From NCBI RefSeq assembly GCF_003265705.1, contig NW_020313168.1:2878950-2942949 (forward strand): a stretch of DNA of 64,000 nt, written 5' to 3'. The position numbers and the translations under genes are program-made. Shown piece by piece: positions 10,675 to 21,829 of the stretch. Below the pieces are notes generated by a model. That model was not told where the DNA came from. It worked only from the letters and a program-made list of their open reading frames with translations, and made no database searches. Each line of letters begins with the position of its first letter. Positions within the stretch are counted from its first letter, which is position 1. The DNA is from Callorhinus ursinus. Its lineage: Eukaryota > Chordata > Mammalia > Carnivora > Otariidae.

Positions 10675-13378
10675 TTTTAATAGTCACTTGCTAAAAGAAA
10701 GCCGGAAGCAGGAATGGGTTCCTACAGCCTTGCTTGTGTCCCAGGATTCCAGGTGATTTGACAGTAACCACCTCTGGACAAGGCAGGAAAGCCATGACGG
10801 TGTGCCCTGTACCCCCTTTCCAGCATCATCAAGATGGGGAACAGAGGCCAGGGCCTCAGGATTGTTCCTGGCTGGTCTGTCCTATAAGGCAGCTCCAGGA
10901 GCAGGAGGAGAATCCCTACTCTCCTGAAAGTGTGGGCCCCCATCACTGACCTAGGCCACCTCCCTCTCTTCTGACGCCCCAGAGGTAGTCTACTGCCCAG
11001 TCCACTGGCTTTGGACCTTGGATCTGCCCACTTCTCTCCACATGCTCAGCACCAGCACTGTCACCAGCCTCCCTGCCTGAGCTTTGCTTCTGCTTCTGTC
11101 CTGCATCAAGAAGCTGTCTTCCCACACCGAGGTCTGCTCATGCTGGTCCCCGCCTCCCCTCACTCTGGGCTGGCCAAGGGCCATGCACAGTCCAGCCTGG
11201 CTTTGCTGCAGGCCACCCCCACCCTGCCTTTAGGACATCACAGCAAAGAAACTGAGCCTGCCCTCCTTTGCTCTCCCCAACTCCTTTGCTGCTCTCAGAT
11301 CCCTTACACAGCACAGAGCCACTTGGAGGGGAGCTGGGGGAAGCTGATGAGAGGCAAGGGGGTAGTTCTGGTGATACCTTTCTGAAAGAAATCAGGTGCG
11401 GTCTAAGGAAGTGCCCAACCAAGCACTGTAGCATTCACATCGTGTCTGCCTTGCTTCCTGGAAACTCAAGCCCTGACACAGCAAAGTCCGGCCGTGATTG
11501 TTCAGATCACACGAGGACCCGCTTGAATGGGTGTTTGCTCAAGCCCATCACTGGTGGAGGGTTGCTGGGCAGACAGGCAGCTGGCCAGCATTTCTGAGAT
11601 GAAGGTGAATCACTGAGAACATGATAGGATTTACAGAAATTGGTTTGACACAAATTTTCAGGAATCCATCTGGGCTCCATGAGAGGTAGAGCTATTCCCT
11701 TTTCTAGATTCCCGGGAAGCTTATGTTCTGGGGAAACTGGGTGTATTTGCTGCCAAAAAGGGGCTTTATTTTTAGCCAAATGTGAGAAAGGGAAGGGGGG
11801 CACAGGGGTGGGGGCTGAGGTCCCCTTGGTGGGGACGCTGGTGGAAGGAGTGGTGAAGGGGGTGCCCTTAGGGCTGGGATCAGGACTGGCCTCAGGGGCC
11901 CGTTACCTTTTTACTTTGGGGAAAGACGTTCCCTTCTGCGAGCTCCTACGTGGGCTGGGATGTGATGGTGCAGCCCCCAGTGGGTCTTCCCTTCTCCTCC
12001 CCCATCCTGTGTGCGAAACTGAATACCAAAGCAGCCAGCCATCACGCATTCTAAATTTACAGGGTGCTTGTCCTTCACTGGTTGCTCAGAAGTGAAGCTG
12101 CCTGTGATGAGGGGAATGCCAAAGCTGGTGTGGAGCATGGCAGCCGCCAGCCCCGCGGCCCCACCTGCTCGCCTCCTTCCTCCGCCTGCGCCGCAGCCTC
12201 CTCGCCTGTCCCGCCCGGCCCCTTAGGAGGACAGCGAACTGGCAGCAGAATCCCCTCCCCCTAGATGCAAGCGCAGTCTGGTGGGGACTGAGAAATAGGG
12301 TCTGGGGTCTTGGAAATGACAATGGTGCTTGTCTGTGCTGCACCTGCTGGGAAGGAGCATGCTGGTTCTTTCTTCCTCTCCCCAAGAGCCTGCTAAGTCC
12401 AGCTCCCCTCCCCACCTCCCTACGTAGACAGCTCCGCTACCAAACCTCCTTGCTGCTTGGAGTCTGCCCCTGAGAAATGGACCCTCTCTTGAAATGCAAA
12501 TGCCTTTGGAGGAGCTGCTCCCCAAGCTCAGAAAGGCCCCAGCCTCTGGGTCTCCCTGCCCTTTGCACACACCTCACTAGGGTGCACTGTGCTGTAATTA
12601 CCTATCTGGGCATCATACCCCGAGGGTTGTGTCTGACGCCCTGGGGCCCACACAGGCCAACACGGAATGATTATATGAATGGGTGAGCCCCTGGGACAGA
12701 CCACCATCCACCCTGGTCTCTCTTGCCCTGGGTTGTAGGGCTGACTTGCAGGGCTGGCTTGCCTCCTGGTGCTGAATTTCATGGGTAGGGTTCCATCACA
12801 ACCTCAAAATAAAATATTGGCAACTCAGGCCCAGGTGAGCAAGTGCTGTCTGCTGGGCTGAGGCATGAAGCTGGGGAAGGCAGGGTTGGTTCCAGCCACA
12901 GACATTTCATACGCTGGTGCAGGGCCGGACGTGTCCACGGTGTTGGGAGGGTGAGTGCCAGGGGGCTGTGTTGACGGAGAGCTGAGGGCCGGGGTGACGA
13001 CAGGGTGAGGGATATGGCGTTGGGAGATGCCACCTCCCCCTCCTTGAAACAGGCACACAGAGCAATGGCTTGTCTCAGCCTCCACGGCAGGACGGGCTAC
13101 TGGCCTTCTCCACGCACAAGACCCGAGGGCAGAGGGCCAGAGCCTGTGACCCCTGCCCCTTGCAGACAGAGGGCTGTGGACAGGAGAACAACACAGTGGG
13201 ATTCAGCAAATGGGTCTAGGCCGGCTCTGCGGATGGGACCATTAGGGATGCCCGGGGCAAGAACCCATGGAGGAGGCGTCCCCAGATGGGTGTTGACCAG
13301 TCACTCTTGCCAGCCGCTTGGATAATGGGTTGTACACGTCAGTTTCTCCCTAACTTTGATTTTGACTTAAGGGTGTTT
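10507..13378. other. Single-copy DNA with one CA microsatellite
   Basis: No exon was recognised. A CpG-richer patch lies at 12140-12225 ('ccgccagccccgcggcccc'). An AT-richer piece at 12560-12680 contains 'ctgtaattacc'. Neither is long enough to call an island. Confidence 0.5.
10644..10672. repeat. (CA)n microsatellite
   Basis: About 14 uninterrupted CA units, likely length-polymorphic. Confidence 0.97.
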
Positions 13379-13615
13379 TGGTCACTTGGATTTTTTTTTT
13401 TTAAGATTCTATTTATTTCTCTCAGAAAGAAAGAGCACAAACTGGGGGGGGGGGGGGGGAGGGGCAGAGGCAGAGGCAGAGGGAGAAGCAGACTCCCTGC
13501 TGAGCAGGGAGCTCGATGCAGGCCTCCATCCCAGGACCCCAGGATCATGACCGGAGCCAAAGGCAGACGCCTAACCGACTGAGCCACCCAGGCACCCCTG
13601 GTCACTTGGATTTTT
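13379..13615 (-). repeat. SINEC (Can-SINE) with target-site duplication
   Basis: A carnivoran tRNA-derived SINE inserted in reverse. It runs T-tract, 'aagattctatttatttctc', a G16-A-G4 run in the CT-rich part of the element, 'ggagaagcagactccctgc', 'caggatcatgacc', 'ctaaccgactgagccaccc', then 'aggcacccc'. The 17-bp flanks 'tggtcacttggattttt' (13379-13395 and 13599-13615) are identical target-site duplications, proving retrotransposition. The body is about 203 bp. Confidence 0.97.
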
Positions 13616-13947
13616 ATCTTTATTCTGGAATTCTCTTCGTTTGACTTCCTGTCCTGAATCACGTTGGGAGCATTCTGCCACTCCATAGCACATTCCCTCC
13701 CCCAAAAAACAGGTCTGAATCAGGTCATGGGTGCAGGTGCCTCACCCTAGCTTGGCTTCCTGGGTTTGCCAAGTGCCCTGACTTTGTCGCTGAAGTTTCT
13801 CTTGGGGATGGGTAACAGACACTGCTGGCTTGTTCCTCCTCTCCATGGGGTGCTTGCAATGTCTTGGCCTCCCATTAAAAAAATGCTCCTCCCTAGGCTT
13901 TGTATAAGTTTAGACTAGCTCCCATACAGTTGAGATGTTTAGAGCGG

Positions 13948-14135
13948 GGCTTTGCAAACCTGTCCCGTCAAGGGCCAGGTAGTCAATCTTCTAGGGCCAG
14001 AAGGTCTCTGTCACGGCAACTGCACTCAGATGTGGGCATGAAAGCTGCCACAGATCAGACATAAAGAACGAACATGGCTGAGTTCCAGCAACACTATTTG
14101 CAGAAACAGGTGGTGATCTGGGTTTAGCACCCCAT
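13948..14135. repeat. Ancient hAT-type MITE, family unassigned
   Basis: Recognised by 'gggctttgcaaacctgtccc', 'agggccaggtagtcaatctt', 'agggccagaaggtctctgtc', 'catgaaagctgccacagatc', 'gaacatggctgagttccag' and 'cagaaacaggtggtgatctg'. These match the well-known mammalian MITE with a 'gggccagatagtaaatattt' motif. The family name was not assigned. Confidence 0.65.
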
Positions 14136-14139
14136 CTGT

Positions 14140-14740
14140 AGCTTGCCACCCTGTTCCAGAGTTTCCAGGGATGCCCGTCTCCCCCCTTGTTGGGGATGAA
14201 CTGTGTTCTGGCTCTCTGTCCCTTTCGCCTTCTTCCCTGCGCCGGGAATGCCCCTGGATGTTCACCAGCATCTCCTGCAGCGGGGTGTCTGAAAGTCTAG
14301 TTCACCGTCTCGGATGCGAGGTCCCTCCTCGTGCACAGACTTGGGTCCTCTACCAGGTCTGTGGCCACTTGCCTCCCCTTGACTTTACACTAAGCCCCCA
14401 CCTCCCGTTCTCAGGCACTGTGGTGCCCACCACCCTGTGCACTTCAGCATCGGCCACCTCCAGCACTGGGCACCTCACTGGTGGCCAGCTGGCCTACCCC
14501 CACTCCCACTGGGCATCCCTGAGCCTCTCCTGCGAGCCAGAGAGCTGGTGTCATGGCTTTTGAAAAGGTAGCTTCTAAGTGACAACTCTCTGGCTTCTCT
14601 TCACCTCTTACTGGGAGTCAGACTTCACTTCGTGAATCTCAGACTCAGGGCCACCTGGGGGCCAGGTGATGGGACAGGAAGGGGCAGACCCTTGCTGGGC
14701 TTTGCAGCACCTTGTCAAAACAAAAAGAAAATGGGCTTTT
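14140..14740. other. Single-copy DNA, no gene seen
   Basis: No exon, repeat or strong motif recognised. Confidence 0.5.
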
Positions 14741-14744
14741 TTTT

Positions 14745-14835
14745 TTTTTCCTTTAAGGCTTTTTATTTTGAAATAACTATAGACTCGGAGGAAATTGAAA
14801 CATCAGTGCCTGAAATCCTGGGCCCACCCTTCACG
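14745..14835 (-). repeat. L1M LINE fragment
   Basis: 'ttttattttgaaataactat', 'agactcggaggaaattg' and 'cccacccttcacggga' match the reverse complement of the L1M 3' region ('gaaataattatagattcac...cacccttcacccag'). Confidence 0.55.
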
Positions 14836-15209
14836 GGAGTGAAAGTGAGCTTTGTTGGCAAGAGAGCCCTTTGGGTTTACATGAAGTCTTACTAGAAGTA
14901 GGTTGGGGCTGGCACTGAGGGGTGTGTTCATGCCCACCTGCCGCCTGCTCGCTGTGCGACCTGAGTTAGCCCACTTGCCTTCATCCTGCCAGGTACCTGT
15001 TGAGCACCTGCCCCGAGGCCCCGAGCTCCCGAGTCGGGGCTGAGGGCACAGTGGGCGGCAGAAATAGACAACCTCTGCCTATAAAGGCTCCGGTGGGAAG
15101 GAGAGGCGTGGGGGACATCACCCTGTCTGCAGCAAGGGACAGAGCCTGCAGTGGGGAGGTGTCAGTAGGACCCCACTCCCTCTGAAATCCCTAGAGAAGC
15201 CCTCTCCTC

Positions 15210-15455
15210 ACCCCTCCTGGCTCCTTGTGGCTGCCAGCCGTCCGTGGGGGCTCCGTGGATTGTGGCCACCTCGCTCCGGCCTCCTCCCTGTGGGTCTGTG
15301 TGTCCTCTCTTCGTCTTGTAAGAACACCATCAAAGTGGGTTGGATGCCCACCCTCCTCCAACATGACCTCCTCTGAACTTACATCTTACTTGCAAAAACT
15401 CTATTTTTAAATAAGGTTGCATTCCGAGGTACCAGGGTTTAGGACTTCATTGTAT
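15210..15455 (-). repeat. MLT1-type LTR
   Basis: Reverse-complement MLT1 order: 'ctccttgtggctgccagccg', 'tgtgtgtcctctcttcg', 'gtaagaacaccatcaaag', 'acatgacctcctctgaactt', 'cttgcaaaaactctattttt', 'aaataaggttgcattccgag' and 'gtttaggacttcattgtat'. The 3' part is well preserved. Confidence 0.82.
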
Positions 15456-15689
15456 CTTTTTTTTTTTTTTTTAAGTTGTGGGGAGGACACAAGTCAACCT
15501 GAAGCAAACCCTGAGGAGGCAGAAGTGGGACCAGGGTTCCGTGTGCCGCTTGGCCCAGCCCCCACGCACCCCTCCCCTTCTCCGTGGAGCCCCTCCTGGC
15601 CTGTTTGAGCTAGGTGCTGCTGGGGGCAAGCTCACTGAGAGGCAGTAACAGGCACACCCCTCTATTATTGTGACTGCCAGCACTCCAGG

Positions 15690-15870
15690 ACCAACTGGGC
15701 TTACAAAAATAAAGTTGTATCATCTGCTGCATGTACCGCTTCCCCTAAAACAGGTTATTAAGGGGAAGTGGGGAACATCGGAAGCAGATGGAGGAGTCCT
15801 AGATCTGCATAAGGTGCCATTTGCATGGCTCAGAAGGCTCTGCGGCGGCAGCAATGTATAGAAATACACA
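15690..15870. promoter_or_regulatory. Candidate conserved element with octamer motif
   Basis: A non-repeat stretch with a perfect POU octamer ATTTGCAT (15819-15826). It is flanked by 'gatctgcataagg', 'aacaggttattaagg' and 'agaaatacacatacgtaag'. Function is inferred from motif and composition. Confidence 0.25.
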
Positions 15871-17225
15871 TACGTAAGCCCTGGGTTGGGAAACAGAGGC
15901 GCACTGATCCACCACGAAAATAGAAGTGAGAGAGACTGAGCTGGAGGAAGGGGGCAGAAGGGGAGAGGACAAAATGCAGATCTGGCGGCCCAGCAGCACC
16001 ACCAGGCCCAGGTGTGAGGTGCCCTCCCCGTGGTGTCCGGCCTTGCGTTAGGGCTTCAGGGCTGATGGGTTTTATATGAGACGGCAGGATGGGTGTTCCC
16101 ACAAGACCTGGCTTTTCTTCTCTCTCCCAGAAGGGCAATTGCGGGGAAAAAAGAGAGACGGAAAAGAAGGTCACGGTTGCCAGCAAGCTGGCTTGACGGT
16201 CCTGGCGGGAAGGAGGTGGTGTGAAGCTCTCCAAGTGCCCAGGTGCAGATGGGGGACCGGGAGGAGGGGCAGACTTGCACATAGAACTAGCCAGGAGTGG
16301 GGGTGAGAGGAGACGCGATCCTGCAGGGGAGGAGAGGGCGGACTCGGGATGCCCAAGGTGGAAGGGGGGGTGCCTGACCTCGGGATGGCCACTGGCAGTG
16401 GGGCGGGCGGGCACCCCGTGAATCTGCCAGTGGTGGGTCCTCCTGTATCCAGTCCCCCTGCAGCCCGAGGCCTTGCCGGCTGCAGAGCCCCGGTGGGAGG
16501 GGCTGCGCTGGTGTCACATGGAGGTGAGACCCTATGTGCACAAAGCCCTCTGCAGAGAACCTCATGCTCGGTTCCCCTGGGCCATGACCCTTTGCGTCAC
16601 ACGTGCCGGGGCGGCAGGGCCCTGCAGGGAGGCAGTGTCCACTTGTGAGCAGCCACTGGGCCCTGGTTTAGCCAGGACAGAACCGCACCCCCCACCTCCC
16701 CTCGCTCCCAGCTCTGCTGCCTTGCCATTTGCCTCTCCCAGCATCCTCTGCCGCGACCAGCCTGCACTCTGGGCAGGTCAGATGCTTCTTTTGCGACCCG
16801 GTTCAGTAGTGGTGCTAGGGGCCCCCTCTGGGCTGGGCATCTAGGCCGCTCTCCTGCCATCGTGTCCTTAGTGCCTGTTGATGAGGCGGTGAGCATAGTG
16901 CCCACGTAACTCCTGGGGCAAGGGATTGAGTGAGGGGGCGGGGTGCAGCCCCGTGCCTGGCGGTGGCTGAAGGATGTCAGGAGCCACAAGACAGCAGAGC
17001 CTCGGCCTGGCGGCAGCTGCGACCTCAACTCCTACATGGAGGCCAGCCTTCGAGCGTGGCCAGCCTTGATGGATGTGAGGTGTGAAGGCTGGTGTTTCAG
17101 CAGTTAGGGTGTCCTAATGAGTCCAGCCACTCCTTGGGCTTTTCTACCAGCTGCAGGTCAGCAATGTCCATCCTGAGTGGGGGACAGACCCAGTGTTTTG
17201 CCAGTTATCTCAAGAGATTGTGTCA
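15871..17225. other. GC-rich single-copy DNA, no gene seen
   Basis: Open frames on both strands are long for their size only because stop codons are rare in GC-rich sequence. No domain or exon signal was recognised. Confidence 0.5.
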
Positions 17226-17400
17226 AAAACCTAAGTAAAAATGAGTTTTCACCTCTTGATTTGAAATTTATATACTCAGGGTATATACTCAAACAAGAAA
17301 AAGAGATTCTCATTACAAAAATCCAAGCTTAGAAAATCGATAATGATTGATATGATAATGCACTTCCCATAGAAGCCCAGCCAAGTGCCTCCAGACATGG
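17226..17400. promoter_or_regulatory. AT-rich island, weak enhancer candidate
   Basis: An AT-rich non-repeat block with 'gataatgattgatatgata' and 'gggtatatactcaaacaag'. It contrasts sharply with the GC-rich flanks. There is no other evidence. Confidence 0.2.
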
Positions 17401-17644
17401 AGCTGCCAGCAAACACGAGAACTTCAGCTTGACTGACACGTGTGTGATTAAAAGAACGGCAGAGGCTCAGGTGGTTCTGCCCCTTTGGCTGGGAGCACGC
17501 GCGGTGCAGCTCCATGGGGCAGGGCATGGCCCCTCCGGGAAGGCTGGGGTCACAGTCCTGGAAATGAGGACAGCGGTCTCCCTTTCTGGGAAACTCATCT
17601 GGAACTTGGCGAATCCGAGTCAGCATGACCAGGGCCTGCGGAGT

Positions 17645-17667
17645 GTGGTGGTGGTGGTGGTGGTGGG
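17645..17667. repeat. (GTG)n microsatellite
   Basis: About seven GTG/TGG units in a row. Confidence 0.9.
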
Positions 17668-17745
17668 GTCCTTGTTTCCCGGCTCCCGGCATTTGCGGCG
17701 GCCCAGCTGCTCCCCCTCCTGACGCACCCGGCACTCAGCTTTATG

Positions 17746-17964
17746 GCTGCATCATCAACCGGGGGCGATCTAGTCCCCCCCAGGGACATCTGGCAGTGTC
17801 TGGAGACATCTTCGATTGTCGTGGCTTGGGGGATGGTGGTGGCGCTCTGGCATCTCGAGGGGCAGAGGTCAGGGATGCTGCACCTTACAGTGCCCAGGAC
17901 GGGCCCTGCCTTAGGGAATGATGCACCCCCTAATTGTCCGCAGTTTCGAGGTTGAGAAACCCTG
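17746..17964 (+). repeat. MER20-like hAT transposon, full length
   Basis: It starts 'catcatcaaccgggggcgat' and continues 'cagggacatctggcagtgtc', 'tggagacatcttcgattgtc', 'cagaggtcagggatgctgc', 'acagtgcccaggacgggccc' and 'aggttgagaaaccctg'. This reproduces the complete roughly 219-bp MER20 consensus order. Hallmarks of both ends are present. Flanking 8-bp duplications are no longer clear. Confidence 0.85.
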
Positions 17965-18650
17965 ACTTACAGGGGCACCCGGTAAGGCTGATTAGGCCCT
18001 TTCCATGCTTAGCCACCAGAAGAATATTCTTGAGGTGCCATGGCGGATGCTTGCGTGCAGGAATCCTTATTATTCGTGTCTGCGTAGATCCTCAGCACGT
18101 GGTGCCTGGGGGCATTCTGTGGGGGGCTTCTCTGCTCTGAGGCACCAGGCCGACTGGGACTACCCTCAGAGGCGGTCACCTGCAGGTGGCAGCGGTCTCA
18201 GATGGGCGTCCTGTGTGCCGCTGGGGCTGGGAAGTGGCCATCCCCCACTAGAAGTGGACGTCTGGGGAGGGGGCTTGTTGCTGCACATTTCTGGGATGTC
18301 GCTGCCTGGAAGTCCAGGGCGAGGCTCCTTGCTGGCCTTGAGAGCCGAGGTGTTTTGTTGTTGCCGTCTGGGAGGCTCGGCGCGGGGCTCGGGCAGAGAG
18401 GAGGCTCCATTCGATGCACAGGAACGCGCGTTCCCGCCTCATGCTGAGACTGGCTGTAAATCCTGGTTCTAGGGCGACGGCTCCGAACCCACGGTTTGTC
18501 TGCCCGAATGTTGCTTTATGCAGTACTTTCTGTCAAATTCACTTTTATCCGAATGGAGAGCAGAACCGTTATATCAGCCCAGAGCTCTCTGGAATCCTGA
18601 GTTCCCCTCCCTGGAAAAGGGGTGGAAGGTCCCTGATCACAGAATGGGGG
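17965..18650. other. Single-copy DNA, no gene seen
   Basis: No exon recognised. 18490-18580 is AT-richer ('ttgctttatgcagtacttt', 'cacttttatccgaatgg') and could be a short conserved element. Confidence 0.45.
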
Positions 18651-18654
18651 TCTG

Positions 18655-18755
18655 GGGATCGTTCAATCCAACTCCCTGGTTCTGACGATGGGGAAACTGA
18701 GGCCCAGAAGGGCAAAGCATCAAGGGGTCACAAAAACAGGACTCAAGTCCCAGCC
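18655..18755 (-). repeat. MIR-like fragment
   Basis: 'ttcaatccaactccctgg', 'gatggggaaactgaggccca' and 'gactcaagtcccagcc' follow the MIR reverse complement. It could alternatively be an MIR3/L3-type repeat. Confidence 0.55.
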
Positions 18756-19216
18756 TTTCGCCCCCAGGACAACACCTCCTGCACTCGAGGGGGACAGCCC
18801 CGGGACTCCTTAGGTGTGCCTGGCTGTGTGTTTGGTGGCCCTGAGGCCAGGAGGGGAGGGGGAAGGTCAGGCTGCGGAGACCGTGGGAGGCGAGCCGTCC
18901 AGATGCTGGACTTGCTTTGGTCCTTCCCAGACGAAGGGCACTCAATAAGCACCGCGGTTCAGGCGGCCTGACTTGGATCACTTGTGCGTTTCGTCAGTTG
19001 TGTTTGATCCGCGTGCTCTCCAGACTTTCTTGCCCAGCTGGCCGGCGGCTGTCTCCTCCCTGGTTGTGCTCCCGACATTTGGGCCTCGGCCCAGGGCTCA
19101 GCGGCTCCGGGTCGAATGGGTGAGTGCATTCCTTGGTCACACCTCTCGTCAGCTCTCGGGGGCACTGGACTCCGGAGAGACAGTCAGTGATGAGAACTTC
19201 GGTCTTTTGACCAAAA

Positions 19217-19525
19217 TGTGATGGACTGAGTGGGACCAACCCCCAATACATACACTGAAGTTGTAACCCCAGGGTGACGGTATTGGGAGGTGAGAGGTCA
19301 CCTCCCAGTGGGGCTAGGGTCCTTATGTATGGGACCCCAGGGAGCTCCCTTGCCCCTCCGCCCTGTGAGGACACAGCGAGAACAGGGCCATCAGTGAACT
19401 CTGGCTGAGCCGGTGTCTGGATCTCGGACTCCCAGCCCCCCGCCACTGTGAGAAATCAGGGTGTGTTGCTTGTAAGCCCCCAGGCCATGGTCTTTCTGTT
19501 GTGGTTGCGCTAGGGCGCTAAGACA
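19217..19525 (+). repeat. MLT1-type LTR, near complete
   Basis: Sense MLT1 from 'tgtgatggactgagtg' through 'gaagttgtaaccccagg', 'gacggtattgggaggtgag', 'gggtccttatgtatggg', 'ctgtgaggacacagcgagaa', 'gtctggatctcggactccca', 'cactgtgagaaatcagg' and the terminal 'gcgctaagaca'. It is the only recognised LTR on the + strand and is probably a solo LTR. No 5-bp duplication survives. Confidence 0.88.
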
Positions 19526-19689
19526 GGGCGTGGGAGAAGAGCCAAGGGCGCATCAGTGCCAACATCTGGGGACATCTCGGAGAGCACAGAACGGCCTTTC
19601 CTAACTCCCAACCCAGTTCCAGCCCTCTGAACGCGTGGGACCCCAGCGGGGTCTGGTGGGGCCTATTGGCACCTCCTGTCATGCTCAAC

Positions 19690-20245
19690 CACATTCAAAC
19701 TTCTAAAAAATTCTGGTAAAATACACATAACATAAAATTTACTTTCTCCGCCATTTCTACTGCGCAGTTCAGTGGCCTCAAGCACATTCACATTGTTGTG
19801 TGACCATCACCCCCAAAACGTCATTGTCTCGAACTGAAACTCTGTTCCCCCATTAAACCCCCATCCCCTCCCCCAGCCTCCAGCACCCCCCCCCCCATCC
19901 TACTAACTGACTCTGTGAATCTGACAACTCTAAGGGCCTCACATAGGTGGAATCCTACAGTATCGGGCCTCTTGTGCCCGGCCGACATCAGTCAGCATCA
20001 TGTCCTCAGGGTCCGCCCATCTGTAGCAGGTGTCAGAACTCTCTGTTTAGCGCTGAATACCATTCCGTTGTGTAGATGAACCACATTTTGCTCCTCCGTT
20101 CACCGGTCAATGGACATATCATGCTTCCTCCTCTAGTCTACTGGGAATAGTGCTGCTGTGAGTGTGGTGTGTAAACGTCTCGATATCTTACTTTACTTAT
20201 TTTGAATCTGTACCCAACAGTGGAATTGCTGCTGGATAAAACATT
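19690..20245 (-). repeat. L1M LINE 3' end, about 550 bp
   Basis: On the + strand: 'ctggtaaaatacacataaca', 'gcgcagttcagtggcctcaa', 'gttgtgtgaccatcaccccc', 'gaaactctgttcccccatta', 'ctcccccagcctccagcacc', 'ataggtggaatcctacagta', 'catcatgtcctcagggtccg', 'ctgaataccattccgttgtg' and 'gtacccaacagtggaattgc'. This is the reverse complement of an L1MA/MB-class 3' region and the best-preserved LINE in the window. Similar, more diverged copies lie at 26712-27170 and 37545-37905. Confidence 0.9.
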
Positions 20246-20574
20246 TAAACTTCTTATTACAACCTGTTACTTCTGTGTCTGGAAATCGGTTACTGCAGGA
20301 TGTGGGAGACACAAACATGGGACACTGCTCTGCCCCCGATTCCCACAGCCCCAGAGGGACGAAGCTCCTGCCCCTGGGTCTCTCTCCTCTGTCACCTCCA
20401 ACATCTGTGTCTCTGGGTTCCATCTCTGTCCCCGAGATACACGCAGCTGGAAGTCTTCCAGTGATGACATCCCAGCTTCCCCGAGTGGAGGGGTTCGAGG
20501 AACACAGCCTCACCGTGAATGAGCGAGAGGGTTAGGGTTCCTCCCTGCTCTTCACAACCCCCCATCACTGGCTC

Positions 20575-20700
20575 CAACGTTTGCTGAGTGCTTTCTATCA
20601 GTCACTTTTCTGGGGGGCGCGGGGACGCAGAAACACGTAAGAGACAGTTCTTGGCCTCAAGCGGCTCAGCGTTTAACGAGAGATAACACCTGTGCCCAGA
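20575..20700 (-). repeat. L2 LINE fragment
   Basis: 'gtttgctgagtgctttcta', 'cggggacgcagaaacacg' and 'agttcttggcctcaagcggc' track the L2 reverse complement (end of element, then the 'ggggatacagcagtgaac' part). Confidence 0.5.
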
Positions 20701-20972
20701 AAGTAATGCCGGGGGGATACTGGCAGGGGTTGGGATGCACAGAGGTCAGCTGGGGAGCTGCTGTGTCACATGGCTTCCAGGAGCAGGTGGGATCTGGATG
20801 TATGAGCAGGGCTTGCCGGAGGGTCTTCTCAAGACGGAGGGAACTGTCCCTCAAGGAACTATGTAGCGTGTCTCCTCTTTCGGATAAACACCAGCCGATC
20901 ATTCTCTTCTTTACCATAGATGAGCTCCAACATCCCCGAGGCGGACCCCAGAACCTCTCGGGGAAGGAGGAG

Positions 20973-21027
20973 GTGTGTGCGCGTGCACATGGGCACGTGT
21001 GTGCGTGCGCGCGCGTGCGTGTGTGTC
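20973..21027. repeat. Alternating GT/GC low-complexity tract
   Basis: An almost unbroken purine-pyrimidine alternation ('gtgtgcgcgtgcac', then 'gtgcgtgcgcgcgcgtgcgt'). It is one of the better Z-DNA-forming candidates in the window. Confidence 0.9.
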
Positions 21028-21129
21028 TGGGTGGGAAGACTTTACTTCACGATGACAGATCCCGTAAGGCACCAAATGTATCCTGAAAGTAGTTGGAGGG
21101 AACAGATGCATAAAAGGTAACTTACAGGG

Positions 21130-21450
21130 GTGTCTCAGCCAGCGTGGGCTGCTCTGACAAGAATACCATAGACGGGGTGGCTTAAACAACAAACACGGAT
21201 TTCTCGCGGTGCTGGGAAGTCCAAGGTCGAGGTGCCTGCAGATTTGGTGTCTGGGGACGGCCCTCTGCCTGGCTGGCAGCCTTCTTGCTGTGCCCTCCCC
21301 TGGTGGGAAGACACCATCTCTTCCTATACGGGCACTGACCCCATCAGTGGGTGCGCCCTGCCTCCCCCTCAGGACTCAGTCACCCCCCCAAAGGCCCCAG
21401 CGGCAAGTCGTGGCTCTGCGGGGACACACACATTCAGTTCGTAGCAGGTG
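21130..21450 (-). repeat. MLT1-type LTR
   Basis: Reverse-complement start 'gtgtctcagccagcgtgggc', 'gaataccatagacggggtgg', 'cttaaacaacaaacacgg', 'gtgctgggaagtccaaggtc' and 'gaggtgcctgcagatttggt', ending 'gggacacacacattcagttc'. It is clearly MLT1, with a diverged middle. Confidence 0.85.
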
Positions 21451-21735
21451 GCCCCACAGGGCTTCGCGCCCCGATTTCAGCTCATGGAGTCAGGAACTTG
21501 TAGCTAGGAGGAGTGGCCTTTGAGGAGGGAGAGTCCTCTACACTCTTGGACGTGGGACCTGGCTGCACGGGGCCTCTGCGGTCAGAAGTTTCCAGAACAG
21601 GTGTTGGGAGCGTGGAGAGGAGCGTGACGGCCTCCAAACGCTGTTGCCAGCATCAGAGGCATACACACGTGTTAGGAGCATTTCACGCGTCCACATTCCG
21701 TTTCTGGGGCCAGCCTCCCCTGTGTCCTGGGCCGA

Positions 21736-21747
21736 CCCCCCCCCCCC
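21736..21747. repeat. Poly-C tract
   Basis: Twelve C in a row, in GC-rich non-repeat sequence. Confidence 0.85.
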
Positions 21748-21829
21748 GCCTCCCTGTGGCTGAGGTCGGGGCTCCAGCGGCGGTGGGGAGGAGAAACAGG
21801 AGGGCTTCCTGCCGTGGTCCTGGCGCGGT

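Noticed and set aside
12140..12225. CpG island promoter
   Set aside because: Only about 85 bp of CpG-rich sequence, below any island definition.
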